Origin: Bacteroidales bacterium
GTDB taxonomy: Bacteria > Bacteroidota > Bacteroidia > Bacteroidales > UBA932
Length of the DNA stretch: 64,000 nt
Reading direction: 5' to 3'
Assembly (NCBI GenBank): GCA_012798805.1
Contig: JAAZMM010000003.1
Location: forward strand, 1-64,000
Positions 1 through 8,091 of this stretch are shown piece after piece (the first letter of the stretch is position 1; each line of letters starts with the position of its first letter). The notes beneath the pieces are model-generated. The model worked only from the letters and a program-made list of their open reading frames with translations. It was not told where the DNA came from and searched no databases. A program made the position numbers and the translations under genes.

Positions 1-40
1 CGAAGGTACCATTTTTTTATGAAGGCTGTAAAAAAAATAG

Positions 41-70
41 TTGTTTTTCAATTAGTTTTGCTTAATTTTG
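41..70 (+). promoter_or_regulatory. Bacteroidota-type promoter of tRNA-Ala
   Basis: TTG at 41-43 and TAATTTTG at 63-70 are separated by 19 bp, matching the Bacteroidota -33/-7 consensus (TTTG, 19-21 bp, TAnnTTTG). The predicted start site falls about 3-5 nt before the mature tRNA at 81. The call rests on the consensus match and position. Confidence 0.75.
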
Positions 71-80
71 CAGCTCCAAT

Positions 81-153
81 GGGGTATTAGCTCAGTTGGT
101 AGAGCGTTTGAATGGCATTCAAAAGGTCAGGAGTTCGATTCTCCTATACTCCA
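81..153 (+). tRNA. tRNA-Ala (anticodon GGC)
   Basis: A full cloverleaf can be drawn. The acceptor stem GGGGTAT pairs with ATACTCC (one G-U), the D arm is normal, the anticodon loop ATGGCAT carries GGC at 114-116, and the T loop is TTCGATT. The discriminator base is A at 153 and CCA is not encoded. A strong terminator follows. Confidence 0.97.
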
Positions 154-162
154 CACCCTTTC

Positions 163-188
163 GCCCCGCAGAATTGTGGGGCTTTTTT
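163..188 (+). terminator. Rho-independent terminator after tRNA-Ala
   Basis: GCCCCGCA (163-170) pairs with TGTGGGGC (175-182), giving an 8-bp stem with one G-U pair and loop GAAT. A run of six T follows directly. Confidence 0.9.
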
Positions 189-210
189 GTTAGAGTGGAA
201 AATTCCGGAG

Positions 211-513
211 ATGAAAAGAATACGCATTACTGCAGTTCGCAAGGTCGAACATAAAGATCTGATCGAAAAGTACGAAAATCCCATCGATAATGCTTGCGAT
301 GTTGAGGAGGGTGATGTTTGGATAGCAGAGGGGTGGAAAAGGCCCGAAGGATTTTGTGAGAGCGCATGGGATTCGATCTCTCCCTTCGTGCGGGCTCTTT
401 CGCATGGTGCCACCGGATTTTATGATGGATGGATGAAAAATCCCGCTTCTGCGATGATATCGTGCAACGATGGATTCCGTCCGGTGAGTTTTCTTATTGA
501 AGTGATAGATTAA
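211..513 (+). CDS. TIGR04076-like small protein
   Basis: This 100-residue cytosolic protein resembles the small TIGR04076 family, for which I know no function. Conserved-looking segments are the N-terminal basic strand (KRIRITAVRKVEHKDL), the central CDVEEGDVW stretch and the C-terminal ISCNDGFRPVSFLIE segment, in which a Cys precedes a predicted strand. I chose ATG 211 because it follows CCGGAG by a few bases; the frame stays open further upstream into the tRNA and its terminator, which cannot be coding. It lies 13 bp ahead of the flavodoxin-fold gene and is probably co-transcribed with it. The family assignment is by eye. Confidence 0.6.
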   Translation: MKRIRITAVRKVEHKDLIEKYENPIDNACDVEEGDVWIAEGWKRPEGFCESAWDSISPFVRALSHGATGFYDGWMKNPASAMISCNDGFRPVSFLIEVID

Positions 514-526
514 AAAACAAAATTTT

Positions 527-1105
527 ATGAAAAAACTGGTTGTCATAGACTCATGTATGCGGGCCGAATCGAGGACAAAAAAGATTCTTGATGCTGCTGT
601 GGCTGAACTTTCCAAGAGATATGAGGTGGAGATCATCGATGTAAATTCTATTGACCTGCCTCCCTTAAACAAGGCTACTTATGTGGATCAACGAGAAAAC
701 GGCAACATCCCGTCGCTGGCTGTAGAGCTGGCGCGTAAAGTGGCGGCTTGTGACCGATTGGTTGTGGCAGCTCCTTTCTGGGATATGAGTTTCCCTGCAA
801 TTCTGAAGTCATTTTTTGAAAATATTTCACTTTTTGACATCACCTTTACTGACGACGGGACTACCTGTGTAGGGCTATGCAAATGCGAAAAAGTGCTCTT
901 TATCACTACACGCGGTATGGATATAAAGACAGGGGATCCGCTTGACCAAGGTTCACCATATCTTTCTGCACTCTCATTTCTCTGGGGCCTCGGCGAAGTG
1001 ATCACCGTCGCCGCCACCAATATGGACTACCTCTCTCCCGACGAGCTGACTTTGCGCCTCGAGTCCACAATCGCGGAGGCGGTTAAAGTATGTGAGGAGT
1101 TCTGA
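527..1105 (+). CDS. Flavodoxin-fold NAD(P)H oxidoreductase (azoreductase/quinone reductase-like)
   Basis: The 192-residue product resembles the AcpD/azoR and NAD(P)H:quinone oxidoreductase group, FMN enzymes that pass two electrons from NAD(P)H to quinones, azo compounds or nitroaromatics. The N-terminal strand KKLVVIDSC followed by a Ser/Arg-rich turn (RAESRTKK) is the usual phosphate-binding position for FMN. The motif PFWDMSFPAILKSFFENI near residues 83-100 corresponds to the P-x-W/Y-N-x-x-x-P-x-x-L-K flavin loop of AzoR, and TTRGMD to the second FMN loop. Substrate cannot be read from sequence. It is probably an operon partner of the small gene upstream and ends 20 bp before the convergent nuclease gene. 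Confidence 0.8.
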   Translation: MKKLVVIDSCMRAESRTKKILDAAVAELSKRYEVEIIDVNSIDLPPLNKATYVDQRENGNIPSLAVELARKVAACDRLVVAAPFWDMSFPAILKSFFENISLFDITFTDDGTTCVGLCKCEKVLFITTRGMDIKTGDPLDQGSPYLSALSFLWGLGEVITVAATNMDYLSPDELTLRLESTIAEAVKVCEEF

Positions 1106-1125
1106 GTTAACTATAATTATTTACT

Positions 1126-2136
1126 CTATTGCTTGTTTTCCATAAGTTTGCTCAATTCGTCTTGCAATAGTTTTTTATCAGGCAAATAAAGTTGGTAACG
1201 GCTCACAAATAGTTGGTTTGAAATACCTTGTGTGGCGTATTCAATCAAGACTTTATCTTTGTATGCGCCAAGAAGTATTCCTATTGGCTCACTATCTCCT
1301 TCTGTGTTTTCTTCTTTCTTAAAGTAGTTTAGATACAGATTCATTTGTCCAATGTCGCTATGTTCAATTTCGCCACGTTTCAGGTCTATAAGTACAAAAC
1401 ATTTCAAGATTCGGTGGTAAAAAACTAAATCAACATAAAAATTACGTGAGCCTATACTTACTTTGTATTGTTGACCAATATAAGCGAATCCTTTGCCAAG
1501 TTCCAAAAGAAAGTCCTGCAAATTTGCTATCAGCCTATTTTCTAATTCTCCTTCCAGATAAACCTGTTGTTTAGGAATGCCCACAAATTCTAACACAAAA
1601 GGGTCTTTCACAATATCCTTGGGATTTTGCACCTCTTGCCCTTGTTGGCTCAATGACAGAACTTCCTCTTTATCTTTACTTAGTGCCAACCGTTGGAAAA
1701 GACAACTTTTCATTTGTCGCTTCAACTCGCGAACACTCCAATTTTCAATTTCGCATTGTTTAGCATAGAAATTAATTTCGAGCTCATCATTTGCTTTTAA
1801 AATCTCGAAATAGTGACTCCAACTCAAAAGGTGAGACAGTGTTTCACTTTTTGGAAAGCACAAATAAAACTTGCGAATATATATAATATTGCTTCGACTA
1901 AACCCTTTGCCATATGCAATCGTTAAATCGCGCGATAGGCGGTCAAGTAACTCTGTTCCATATTCGGCACGCTCTTTCCCTTTCTGTTCGTACTCTACAA
2001 TATAGCGTCCAATCAGCCAATTGGTCTTCACCAATGCTATATTAACTGCTCTAAAAGCCTTGTTGCGTCCTTCATTTAAAGCAATTCCAATAGCTTTAAC
2101 AAGTTCTTTATAGGATAACTGCTCAACACTCTGCAT
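1126..2136 (-). CDS. DUF1016 (YhcG-type) PDDEXK nuclease-domain protein
   Basis: The 336-residue product has two parts: an alpha-helical DUF1016 N-domain (about 1-150, with GRNKAFRAVNIALVKTNWLIG) and a PD-(D/E)XK nuclease-like C-domain (about 170-320). The nuclease core reads NFYVDLVFYHR followed by CFVLIDLKRGEI, i.e. D...D-x-K spacing, and then GQMNLYLNYF. Family members are often found beside restriction-modification genes, but none is here. ATG 2136 is preferred over the upstream TTG because MQSVEQLSYKEL resembles usual family N-termini. The gene is AT-richer than its neighbours, faces the other way and ends close to tRNA-Leu, which suggests acquisition. A role in defence or nucleic-acid processing is inference. 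Confidence 0.85.
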   Translation of the reverse strand: MQSVEQLSYKELVKAIGIALNEGRNKAFRAVNIALVKTNWLIGRYIVEYEQKGKERAEYGTELLDRLSRDLTIAYGKGFSRSNIIYIRKFYLCFPKSETLSHLLSWSHYFEILKANDELEINFYAKQCEIENWSVRELKRQMKSCLFQRLALSKDKEEVLSLSQQGQEVQNPKDIVKDPFVLEFVGIPKQQVYLEGELENRLIANLQDFLLELGKGFAYIGQQYKVSIGSRNFYVDLVFYHRILKCFVLIDLKRGEIEHSDIGQMNLYLNYFKKEENTEGDSEPIGILLGAYKDKVLIEYATQGISNQLFVSRYQLYLPDKKLLQDELSKLMENKQ

Positions 2137-2251
2137 ATCTCTACTTATCTTTAATGCGAAGATAGAAAACAACTAGTAATGAGGAGTGCAGAAAAGACAA
2201 TTTTAAATAATTATTAATTATCAATTAGTAGCCAAAGGCCAACAGTTGGCA

Positions 2252-2286
2252 CAAAAAAAGGAGAGCATAATCGCTCTCCTTTTTTG
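2252..2286. terminator. Bidirectional terminator downstream of tRNA-Leu
   Basis: GGAGAGC (2260-2266) pairs with GCTCTCC (2273-2279) around loop ATAATC. It is flanked by A7 on the left and T6 on the right, so it can terminate on both strands. Its main job is probably to end the minus-strand tRNA-Leu transcript. A small perfect palindrome, GCCAAC-A-GTTGGC, lies beside it at 2238-2250. Confidence 0.85.
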
Positions 2287-2371
2287 TGCCCAGGACAAGA
2301 CTCGAACTTGCACGCCGTTATCCAGCACTAGCCCCTCAAGCTAGCGTGTCTACCAATTTCACCACCTGGGC
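2287..2371 (-). tRNA. tRNA-Leu (anticodon GAG)
   Basis: On the minus strand an 85-nt class II tRNA can be folded. Acceptor GCCCAGG pairs with CCTGGGC, the D arm contains TTGGTAGACACG, the anticodon stem CTAGC/GCTAG closes loop TTGAGGG (GAG), there is a variable arm, and the T loop is TTCGAGT. The discriminator is A. The rest of 2137-2461 holds only its terminator, its promoter and AT-rich DNA. Confidence 0.97.
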
Positions 2372-2384
2372 GTGATTGGGATTG

Positions 2385-2415
2385 CAAATATCAATCAAAT
2401 TTTTCAAATACGCAA
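2385..2415 (-). promoter_or_regulatory. Probable promoter of tRNA-Leu
   Basis: On the minus strand GATATTTG (2385-2392) differs by one base from TAnnTTTG. A TTTG-like element (CAA on the plus strand at 2413-2415) sits exactly 20 bp upstream. The distance to the tRNA 5' end at 2371 fits. Confidence 0.5.
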
Positions 2416-2461
2416 AAAATATTTAACTTAGTGTAATTATTTCGCATAAAATACAATAATT

Positions 2462-2920
2462 ATGATTGGACGCTACACAGAGGAGATTGCCAAAATGATT
2501 CCCTCTGCATTCAAATCAAAGGGTCATACCATATACCTACTTGGCAAATTGTCAGATGACGCGGAAGGAAAAATAAATGCCAACCTCTTGACTCCTCTTA
2601 TTGAGGCTATAAAGGATGATTTAGTAGAAAGTGTTTGTTTCCTTGGAGAATCTTCTCTGGTAAATGCCCTTGTGGAATGTTCCACGCCGAGAACCCTTGG
2701 TTTTGATATTACAACTGACTCTGAAATGGATGAGGAAGAGTTCCTTGAGGGTAATTGCGGTTATGCGGCTCTGATTACTCTTAATGCACAGCAGGAGAAT
2801 CCTTTTGTCGAGATGATGTTTGACTCCGGCGTCTCCTTGATGTTGCTGGGCCATGTGACGAAGGGGAGCCTGAGAATTGATGATCGCGCTTGCGGTTATA
2901 TTGGTGATTACATGAAGTAA
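2462..2920 (+). CDS. AIR-synthase C-domain-like fragment protein (PurL-related)
   Basis: This 152-residue protein is not confidently assigned. Its second half (GESSLVNALVEC, then GFDI, EEEFLEGNCGYAALITLN, MLLGHVTKGSLRID) resembles the end of the AIRS_C fold of PurM/PurL-type enzymes, where a glycine-rich turn precedes a strand and a GxVxxGxLRI segment closes the domain. The ATP-binding N-domain is absent, so catalysis of the FGAM-synthase reaction by this polypeptide alone is unlikely. It ends 2 bp before the menaquinone methyltransferase start and is clearly co-transcribed with it. It may be a stand-alone regulatory or degenerate paralogue, or a separate family sharing the fold. Confidence 0.45.
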   Translation: MIGRYTEEIAKMIPSAFKSKGHTIYLLGKLSDDAEGKINANLLTPLIEAIKDDLVESVCFLGESSLVNALVECSTPRTLGFDITTDSEMDEEEFLEGNCGYAALITLNAQQENPFVEMMFDSGVSLMLLGHVTKGSLRIDDRACGYIGDYMK

Positions 2921-2922
2921 TT

Positions 2923-3660
2923 ATGCTCAGCAAGAATAGGGAATCCATTTCCGGGATGTTTGATGACATTGCCCCGAAATATGACTTTCTCAACCATTTT
3001 CTCTCTTTCGGAATGGATATCTTGTGGCGTCGCCGCCTGGTCAGGCGTTTGGATAAGAAGCTAAGGCTCCGTGCAGGGAAAGATCATGGTGACAACAAAG
3101 CAGCAATCCTGGATGTGGCTTGTGGTACAGGTGATCTGACAATTGCACTTGCTCGCAAAGGGTGGTCACTTACCGGAGTCGATGTTTCTGAGGGTATGGT
3201 GGAGAAGGCTCGTCAGAAGTGTGTTGAAAAGGGCGTTGAGGCCTCTTTTGAGATTGCTTCTGCAGATTCGCTTCCTTATGATGACGGTGCATTTTCGGCT
3301 GTTGCCATCTCTTTCGGTATCCGCAATTTCGATCGCAGATCGGAATGTATTGATGAGATATTTCGTGTTACTGCCCCTTCGGGAGAGTTGATGATCCTTG
3401 AGTTTGCGGTACCACGTTGCAAAGTATGGAGAGCTATTTATCTCTTCTATTTCAAGCACATTCTGCCTTTGATCGGAGGGATGATTTCGGGCAACAGAGG
3501 TGCTTATCGTTATCTGTATGAGTCGGTGATGCAGTTTCCCCGCTATGAGGAGTTCTGCAAAGAGCTTACCGACGCGGGTTATAAAAATGTTTCCTATGAG
3601 TCCCTTATGTGTGGAGTGGCTCTTTTGTATAAAGCTCACAAACCTAAAATGAGATCATGA
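2923..3660 (+). CDS. ubiE: Demethylmenaquinone methyltransferase (UbiE/MenG)
   Basis: The 245-residue class I SAM methyltransferase performs the last step of menaquinone synthesis, C-methylation of demethylmenaquinone at the membrane. Visible signatures are the N-terminal GMFDDIAPKYDFLNHFLSFG, SAM motif I LDVACGTGD (near residue 65), and the motif II/III region SFGIRNFDRR, all typical of UbiE. The C-terminus GVALLYKAHKP also fits. Its length agrees with the family. It overlaps the cardiolipin synthase start by 4 bp (ATGA), so the two are translationally coupled, linking quinone and phospholipid synthesis in one operon. Confidence 0.95.
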   Translation: MLSKNRESISGMFDDIAPKYDFLNHFLSFGMDILWRRRLVRRLDKKLRLRAGKDHGDNKAAILDVACGTGDLTIALARKGWSLTGVDVSEGMVEKARQKCVEKGVEASFEIASADSLPYDDGAFSAVAISFGIRNFDRRSECIDEIFRVTAPSGELMILEFAVPRCKVWRAIYLFYFKHILPLIGGMISGNRGAYRYLYESVMQFPRYEEFCKELTDAGYKNVSYESLMCGVALLYKAHKPKMRS

Positions 3661-5138
3661 CCTGGAATTATTTCTGGAAAATACTCTCTTTTGCCCTCTA
3701 TTTCGCCAATTTTGTCTTGGTGGTATATGTGGTATGGAGACTTGTGATGAAAAAGTCAGATCCCGTCAAGACTCTTACATGGATTTTAGTGCTTATTTTG
3801 CTGCCCTTTGTGGGATTAATTCTCTATTTGCTCATAGGTCAGAATTATCGCAAGGATGCCATTTTCAGAAACAAGAGGATAGTGGATCTGGAGGTGCGTA
3901 AAAAACTTGCTCTTAGCCAGCTTGACCACTACAGAGATTTGGAGAATATCGACAATTCAGTCTATCCTTACAAAAAACTCATTCGCCAGAATCTTCTGGG
4001 CAATTACAGCATACTTGCAGCCATAGATAAGATCGATTTCTTTTTTTCCGCCCGGGAAGCACTTGATGCGATGATTGCCGATATGGAATCGGCAACCCAA
4101 CATATTCATCTCCAGACATTCATATTTATGGATGATAACATTGGTATGCGTATTAGGGATATTTTAGCTAAAAAAGCTTCAGAGGAAGTTGAGGTGCGTG
4201 TTATGTATGACAGTATCGGTTCCATAAAGTCAAAAAGGCGCTTTTTCAAGGAGATGCGTGAGGCTGGCATAGAGGTGCTCGAATTTTCGCCCGTGCGTAT
4301 CTTCAGACCAACTTCCAAGATCAATTATCGCAATCATCGCAAGATACTTGTAATTGATGGTCGCGTGGGGTATGTCGGAGGTGTCAATATTGCAGATCGC
4401 TATTATGATGGCGGTGCCTATAAAGAGTGGAGAGATACTCAGATCAGAGTGGAAGGAGAGGCGGTTTTTCCAATGCAGTCCAGTTTTCTGCTCGACAGAT
4501 ATTTTACAATCAACCGCCATTTGGCACGCCGCAAGAAATATTATTCGGATCTCGATTTTGAAAATCTTTATCGTCCTAAGGAAGGAACGGACATTTATTC
4601 GCAATTTCTCACTTCCGGACCGGATAGTGACTGGTCGAGCATAATGGATTGCTATTTCTCTATGATAACCGGTGCTAATCGCCGTATCTGCATCAACACA
4701 CCTTACTTTACGCCTGCGGACTCCTTGATGAAAGCTATTCGTACCGCCGCTTTAGGCGGAGTAGAGGTCAATGTCATGATGCCTGCCCGCACGGATTCAA
4801 CACTGATACACTATTGCTCGAGATCTTATATCAAAGATTTACTTAAGGCGGGAGTAAATGTTTACCTCTTTCAAAGCGGTTTCAACCACTCCAAGAGCAT
4901 CAGCGTGGATGGCGAGATCTGTATGGTCGGCTCAGCCAATATGGACAATCGCAGTCTGTTGCATGACTTTGAGGTGATGTCTGTTATCTACAGTCAGCAG
5001 TGCGCTGCTATCCTGGAAGAGCAATTTGACAAGGATATTTCAAGATGCGAAAAACTATCGCTATCGAAATGGAAAAAGAGGAGAACAAGAGAGAAAATAT
5101 ATGAGGCTCTCGCCAGACTTGTAAGTCCAATGCTATAA
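3657..5138 (+). CDS. cls: Cardiolipin synthase (phospholipase D family)
   Basis: The 493-residue enzyme condenses two phosphatidylglycerols to cardiolipin and glycerol. Two N-terminal membrane helices (about 6-29 and 40-61, the second in LTWILVLILLPFVGLILYLL) anchor it. Two HKD motifs form the shared PLD active site: HRKILVID in the first half and HSKSISVD in the second, each followed by the usual GG/GS-x-N-x-D/A segment (GGVNIADRY, GSANMDNRS). It is full length for a bacterial ClsA-type enzyme. It starts inside the ubiE stop codon. Confidence 0.95.
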   Translation: MTWNYFWKILSFALYFANFVLVVYVVWRLVMKKSDPVKTLTWILVLILLPFVGLILYLLIGQNYRKDAIFRNKRIVDLEVRKKLALSQLDHYRDLENIDNSVYPYKKLIRQNLLGNYSILAAIDKIDFFFSAREALDAMIADMESATQHIHLQTFIFMDDNIGMRIRDILAKKASEEVEVRVMYDSIGSIKSKRRFFKEMREAGIEVLEFSPVRIFRPTSKINYRNHRKILVIDGRVGYVGGVNIADRYYDGGAYKEWRDTQIRVEGEAVFPMQSSFLLDRYFTINRHLARRKKYYSDLDFENLYRPKEGTDIYSQFLTSGPDSDWSSIMDCYFSMITGANRRICINTPYFTPADSLMKAIRTAALGGVEVNVMMPARTDSTLIHYCSRSYIKDLLKAGVNVYLFQSGFNHSKSISVDGEICMVGSANMDNRSLLHDFEVMSVIYSQQCAAILEEQFDKDISRCEKLSLSKWKKRRTREKIYEALARLVSPML

Positions 5139-5175
5139 AAATCTCATTTTTCCCCCGAATTATTAGATTATTAAC

Positions 5176-5183
5176 TACTTTTG
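5176..5183 (+). promoter_or_regulatory. -7 promoter element of typA
   Basis: TACTTTTG matches TAnnTTTG and lies about 35 bp before the typA ATG. The downstream bases CACGCCCT are identical to those after the rpsA promoter. I see no clear -33 TTTG. Confidence 0.65.
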
Positions 5184-5217
5184 CACGCCCTCTGAAATCG
5201 CGGGGTACTCACAATAT

Positions 5218-7014
5218 ATGAACAATATAAGGAACATTGCGATTATCGCGCATGTTGACCACGGTAAGACTACTCTGGTTGACAGAATGATATATCAGGC
5301 CCGTCTCTCCAGGGATATGGAGAAGATGGGGGAATTGATACTCGATAGCAACGATTTGGAGAGGGAGAGGGGTATTACCATCCTTGCAAAGAATGTTTCA
5401 GTCCCCTATAAGGGAGTAAAAATAAATATTATAGATACTCCGGGCCACGCTGATTTTGGAGGTGAAGTGGAGAGGGTGCTCAATATGGCGGATGGCGTGC
5501 TTCTGCTGGTGGATGCTTTTGAGGGTACAATGCCGCAGACTCGTGTTGTGCTTCAGAAGGCTATTGAGATGGGCAAAAAACCAATTGTAGTGATCAATAA
5601 GGTGGATAAGCAGAACTGCCGTCCCGATGAGGTGAATGAGGAGGTCTTTGATCTGATGTTTTCGCTTAATGCTAATGAGGATCAGCTTGATTTCAAGACA
5701 GTTTATGGTAGTGCTAAACAAGGCTGGATGTCGCTTGACTGGCGCAAACCCACCAATGACATTAGAGCATTACTCGATACCATAATAGCAGAAATTCCCG
5801 CACCGCATATAGAAGAAGGCACTCCGCAGATGCTGATCTCTTCACTCGAGTACTCACCTTATATAGGTCGCATCGCGGTGGGCCGTGTTACCCGAGGCGA
5901 ACTGCACTCCGGTATGAATGTAACTCTCTGCAAGAGATATGATATCAAGGAGAAACAGAGGATCAAAGAGTTGATGGTATTTGAGGGTCTGGAAAAGAAA
6001 AAAGTGGAGAGGGTGGGCTGTGGAGACATCTGTGCTGTAGTGGGTATAGAGGGATTTGAGATAGGTGATACAATTGCTGATTTTGATAATCCTGAACCGC
6101 TTCCTCCGATTACCATCGATGAGCCTACGATGAGCATGCTCTTTACCATCAATGATTCTCCATTTTTTGGAAGGGAGGGGAAATATGTGACTTCGCGTCA
6201 TCTCAAGGAACGCCTGGATCATGAACTCGAAAAGAACCTTGCTCTCAGAGTAAAACCCGGTATCGGCGCAGATTCTTTCGTGGTTTACGGCAGAGGGGTG
6301 TTGCACCTCTCCATCCTCATAGAGACAATGCGTCGTGAAGGGTTTGAGCTACAGGTCGGTCAGCCCAGAGTGCTGGACAAGACCATCAATGGTCAGCGTT
6401 GTGAACCGATTGAATATCTCACCATTGAGGTGCCTGAAGAGTTCGTAGGCAGGGCGATAGAGTATTCCACCAGAAGAAAAGGTGCGCTGATACATATGGA
6501 AGGTAGGGGAGACCGTACCCATCTGGAGTTTGAAATTCCCTCCAGAGGCCTCATGGGCCTTAGAAGCAATCTGCTGACCGCTACACAGGGGGAGGCTGTG
6601 GTTTCCCATCGTTTCAAAGGGTACGAACCCTATAAAGGTGATATTGAGAAACGCACAAATGGTTCATTGGTAGCCTCAGAGACCGGAGTATCGGTAGCCT
6701 ATGCAATGGATAAACTCAAGGATAGAGGGAGTTACTTTATCTTTCCGGGAGAAGAAATTTATTGCGGTCAGGTGGTGGGCGAACATTCACGCGACAGTGA
6801 TCTGGCAATCAATCTTTGTAAGACGAAAAAACTCACCAATATCCGTGCGGCAGGAGCTGATGAGAAGGTAGTATTGCCTCCTCCGATCCGGTTTAGCCTC
6901 GAAGAGGCACTGGAATACATACAGGAAGATGAGCTGGTGGAGGTTACCCCGAAATCGATGCGTATCAGGAAGATTCTGCTTGACGAAACAGCAAGAAAAA
7001 GGGCAAAGCAGTAG
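5218..7014 (+). CDS. typA: Translational GTPase TypA/BipA
   Basis: The 598-residue ribosome-associated GTPase is related to EF-G and LepA and acts in 50S assembly and stress adaptation. G1 is AHVDHGKT (11-18), switch II is [15 protein letters not shown]4 is NKVDK and G5 is GSAKQG. Domain II follows ([14 protein letters not shown]), then an EF-G domain III/V-like part and the BipA-specific C-domain ([29 protein letters not shown]). Length is typical. It has its own promoter and is followed by the yceD promoter, so it is probably monocistronic. Confidence 0.97.
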   Translation: MNNIRNIAIIAHVDHGKTTLVDRMIYQARLSRDMEKMGELILDSNDLERERGITILAKNVSVPYKGVKINIIDTPGHADFGGEVERVLNMADGVLLLVDAFEGTMPQTRVVLQKAIEMGKKPIVVINKVDKQNCRPDEVNEEVFDLMFSLNANEDQLDFKTVYGSAKQGWMSLDWRKPTNDIRALLDTIIAEIPAPHIEEGTPQMLISSLEYSPYIGRIAVGRVTRGELHSGMNVTLCKRYDIKEKQRIKELMVFEGLEKKKVERVGCGDICAVVGIEGFEIGDTIADFDNPEPLPPITIDEPTMSMLFTINDSPFFGREGKYVTSRHLKERLDHELEKNLALRVKPGIGADSFVVYGRGVLHLSILIETMRREGFELQVGQPRVLDKTINGQRCEPIEYLTIEVPEEFVGRAIEYSTRRKGALIHMEGRGDRTHLEFEIPSRGLMGLRSNLLTATQGEAVVSHRFKGYEPYKGDIEKRTNGSLVASETGVSVAYAMDKLKDRGSYFIFPGEEIYCGQVVGEHSRDSDLAINLCKTKKLTNIRAAGADEKVVLPPPIRFSLEEALEYIQEDELVEVTPKSMRIRKILLDETARKRAKQ

Positions 7015-7033
7015 GGGTTATTAAAAAAATTGT

Positions 7034-7041
7034 TATATTTG
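7034..7041 (+). promoter_or_regulatory. -7 promoter element of yceD-rpmF
   Basis: TATATTTG matches TAnnTTTG and is followed by GCAGCCC. The predicted start lies about 20 nt before ATG 7070. No clear -33 box is seen. Confidence 0.65.
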
Positions 7042-7069
7042 CAGCCCAATTTTGCAATGTGTAAGCAAT

Positions 7070-7609
7070 ATGGAAAGGGTAACTGACAGCATAAAGGTCC
7101 CTTTAAGAGGGTTGTCCAATGGTAGTCACGCCTTTGAGTATGAGGTAGATGGAGAGTTCTTTCAATCCTTTGGAAGCGAGATCGTCAAGGATGCCATATG
7201 TGCAATTTCGATGGTTGTGATCAAGAGTCGTGACTTTCTCAAACTTGAGTGCACCATTACAGGTACCGTTACAGTCGAGTGTGACAGGTGTCTTGATGAC
7301 TTGCAGATACCGATAGAGGTCGAAAGGGAACTTTTGGTCAAATATGGCTCTGAGGATGAGGATGCCGATATTGGCACCGGAGATGACGATGTGATGTTGG
7401 TTGAGGAGACAGCCACAAAGATGGACCTCAGTCAGTTTGTGTATGATTATGTATGCCTGGCGCTCCCATTGCAGATGGTTCATCCCGAAGGGGAATGCAA
7501 CCCTCAGATGATGGCATATCTGATGAAGGAGTCAGGCGGTGAGGTTTCTGTGGAGTCCAATACCCCTTTTAGTGGATTGAAAGATTTATTAGATAATAAA
7601 AACAATTAA
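7070..7609 (+). CDS. yceD: YceD/DUF177 family protein (23S rRNA accumulation)
   Basis: The 179-residue protein belongs to the DUF177/YceD family, which affects 23S rRNA accumulation and is nearly always encoded just before rpmF, as here (16 bp gap). The conserved CDRCLDDLQIPI segment (Cys-x2-Cys) and the acidic stretch before the C-terminal ALPLQMVHPEGECNPQ are family features. I chose ATG 7070; a TTG 18 bp upstream is in frame but sits too near the promoter start site. It probably acts in the cytosol during ribosome biogenesis. Confidence 0.88.
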   Translation: MERVTDSIKVPLRGLSNGSHAFEYEVDGEFFQSFGSEIVKDAICAISMVVIKSRDFLKLECTITGTVTVECDRCLDDLQIPIEVERELLVKYGSEDEDADIGTGDDDVMLVEETATKMDLSQFVYDYVCLALPLQMVHPEGECNPQMMAYLMKESGGEVSVESNTPFSGLKDLLDNKNN

Positions 7610-7625
7610 AATAATTTAAATTAAA

Positions 7626-7808
7626 ATGGCACATCCCAAACGTAAGGTCTCTAAACAGCGCAGAGATAAGAGAAGAACACATTACAAGGCCACTGTTCCA
7701 ACTTTGGCCACTTGCTCCAATTGCGGTTCTGCTGTAATGTATCACCACGTATGCCCTGAGTGTGGCTATTACCGTGGTCGCCAGCTTATTAATAAAAATG
7801 TCGATTAA
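7626..7808 (+). CDS. rpmF: 50S ribosomal protein L32
   Basis: The 60-residue product starts MAHPKRKVSKQRRDKRRTHYK, as L32 does. It keeps four cysteines (C30, C33, C43, C46) in a CxxC...CxxC zinc ribbon, i.e. the zinc-dependent form of L32. It is the second gene of the yceD-rpmF operon, and tRNA-Arg follows 30 bp downstream, possibly on the same transcript. Confidence 0.98.
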   Translation: MAHPKRKVSKQRRDKRRTHYKATVPTLATCSNCGSAVMYHHVCPECGYYRGRQLINKNVD

Positions 7809-7838
7809 TCACGGCAGAATAAGCCATAGAGGCAGTCT

Positions 7839-7910
7839 GCCCCTGTAGTTCAACGGATAGAACGAAAGTTTCCTAAACTTTAGATAGCAGTTCGATTCTG
7901 CTCGGGGGTA
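7839..7910 (+). tRNA. tRNA-Arg (anticodon CCT)
   Basis: A cloverleaf folds with acceptor GCCCCTG against CGGGGGT (two G-U pairs), anticodon stem AAAGT/ACTTT closing loop TTCCTAA (CCT), and T loop TTCGATT. The discriminator is A and CCA is not encoded. It reads AGG codons. No separate promoter is evident, so read-through from rpmF is likely. Confidence 0.95.
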
Positions 7911-8000
7911 CTAGGTGGTACTAGGTGCGGGTTACAGGGTGCGGGTTGAGTGTTGAGTACCAGGCGGTTAAGGTTCGGACAATTTGAATCTGGTTAATGC
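7911..8000. repeat. G/T-rich degenerate word repeat, copy 1
   Basis: This non-coding stretch is built of short near-repeats: GGTACTAGGT occurs twice in tandem from 7907, and TGCGGGTT occurs twice near 7927 and 7940. A 16-nt word (7933-7948) recurs exactly at 59454-59469. Related words in the opposite orientation lie at 8041-8097, past the terminator. No protein or RNA gene is seen here. Confidence 0.6.
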
Positions 8001-8009
8001 AAAAAGTAA

Positions 8010-8035
8010 AGACGGGACTAAGCCCGTCTTTTTTT
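8010..8035. terminator. Bidirectional terminator between tRNA-Arg and prfA
   Basis: AGACGGG (8010-8016) pairs with CCCGTCT (8023-8029). T7 follows on the plus strand, and an A-rich left flank provides T-rich RNA on the minus strand. It sits where it can end both the rpmF/tRNA-Arg transcript and the convergent prfA transcript. Confidence 0.85.
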
Positions 8036-8091
8036 GTGTCTTGCAACTCGCAACTTGCACCCCGACCCTCGCAACACAATATACTACACAC

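Noticed and set aside
112-210. An N-terminal extension of the first small gene into the tRNA
   Set aside because: The open frame upstream of 211 crosses tRNA-Ala and its terminator, so it cannot be translated from that point; ATG 211 is the sensible start.
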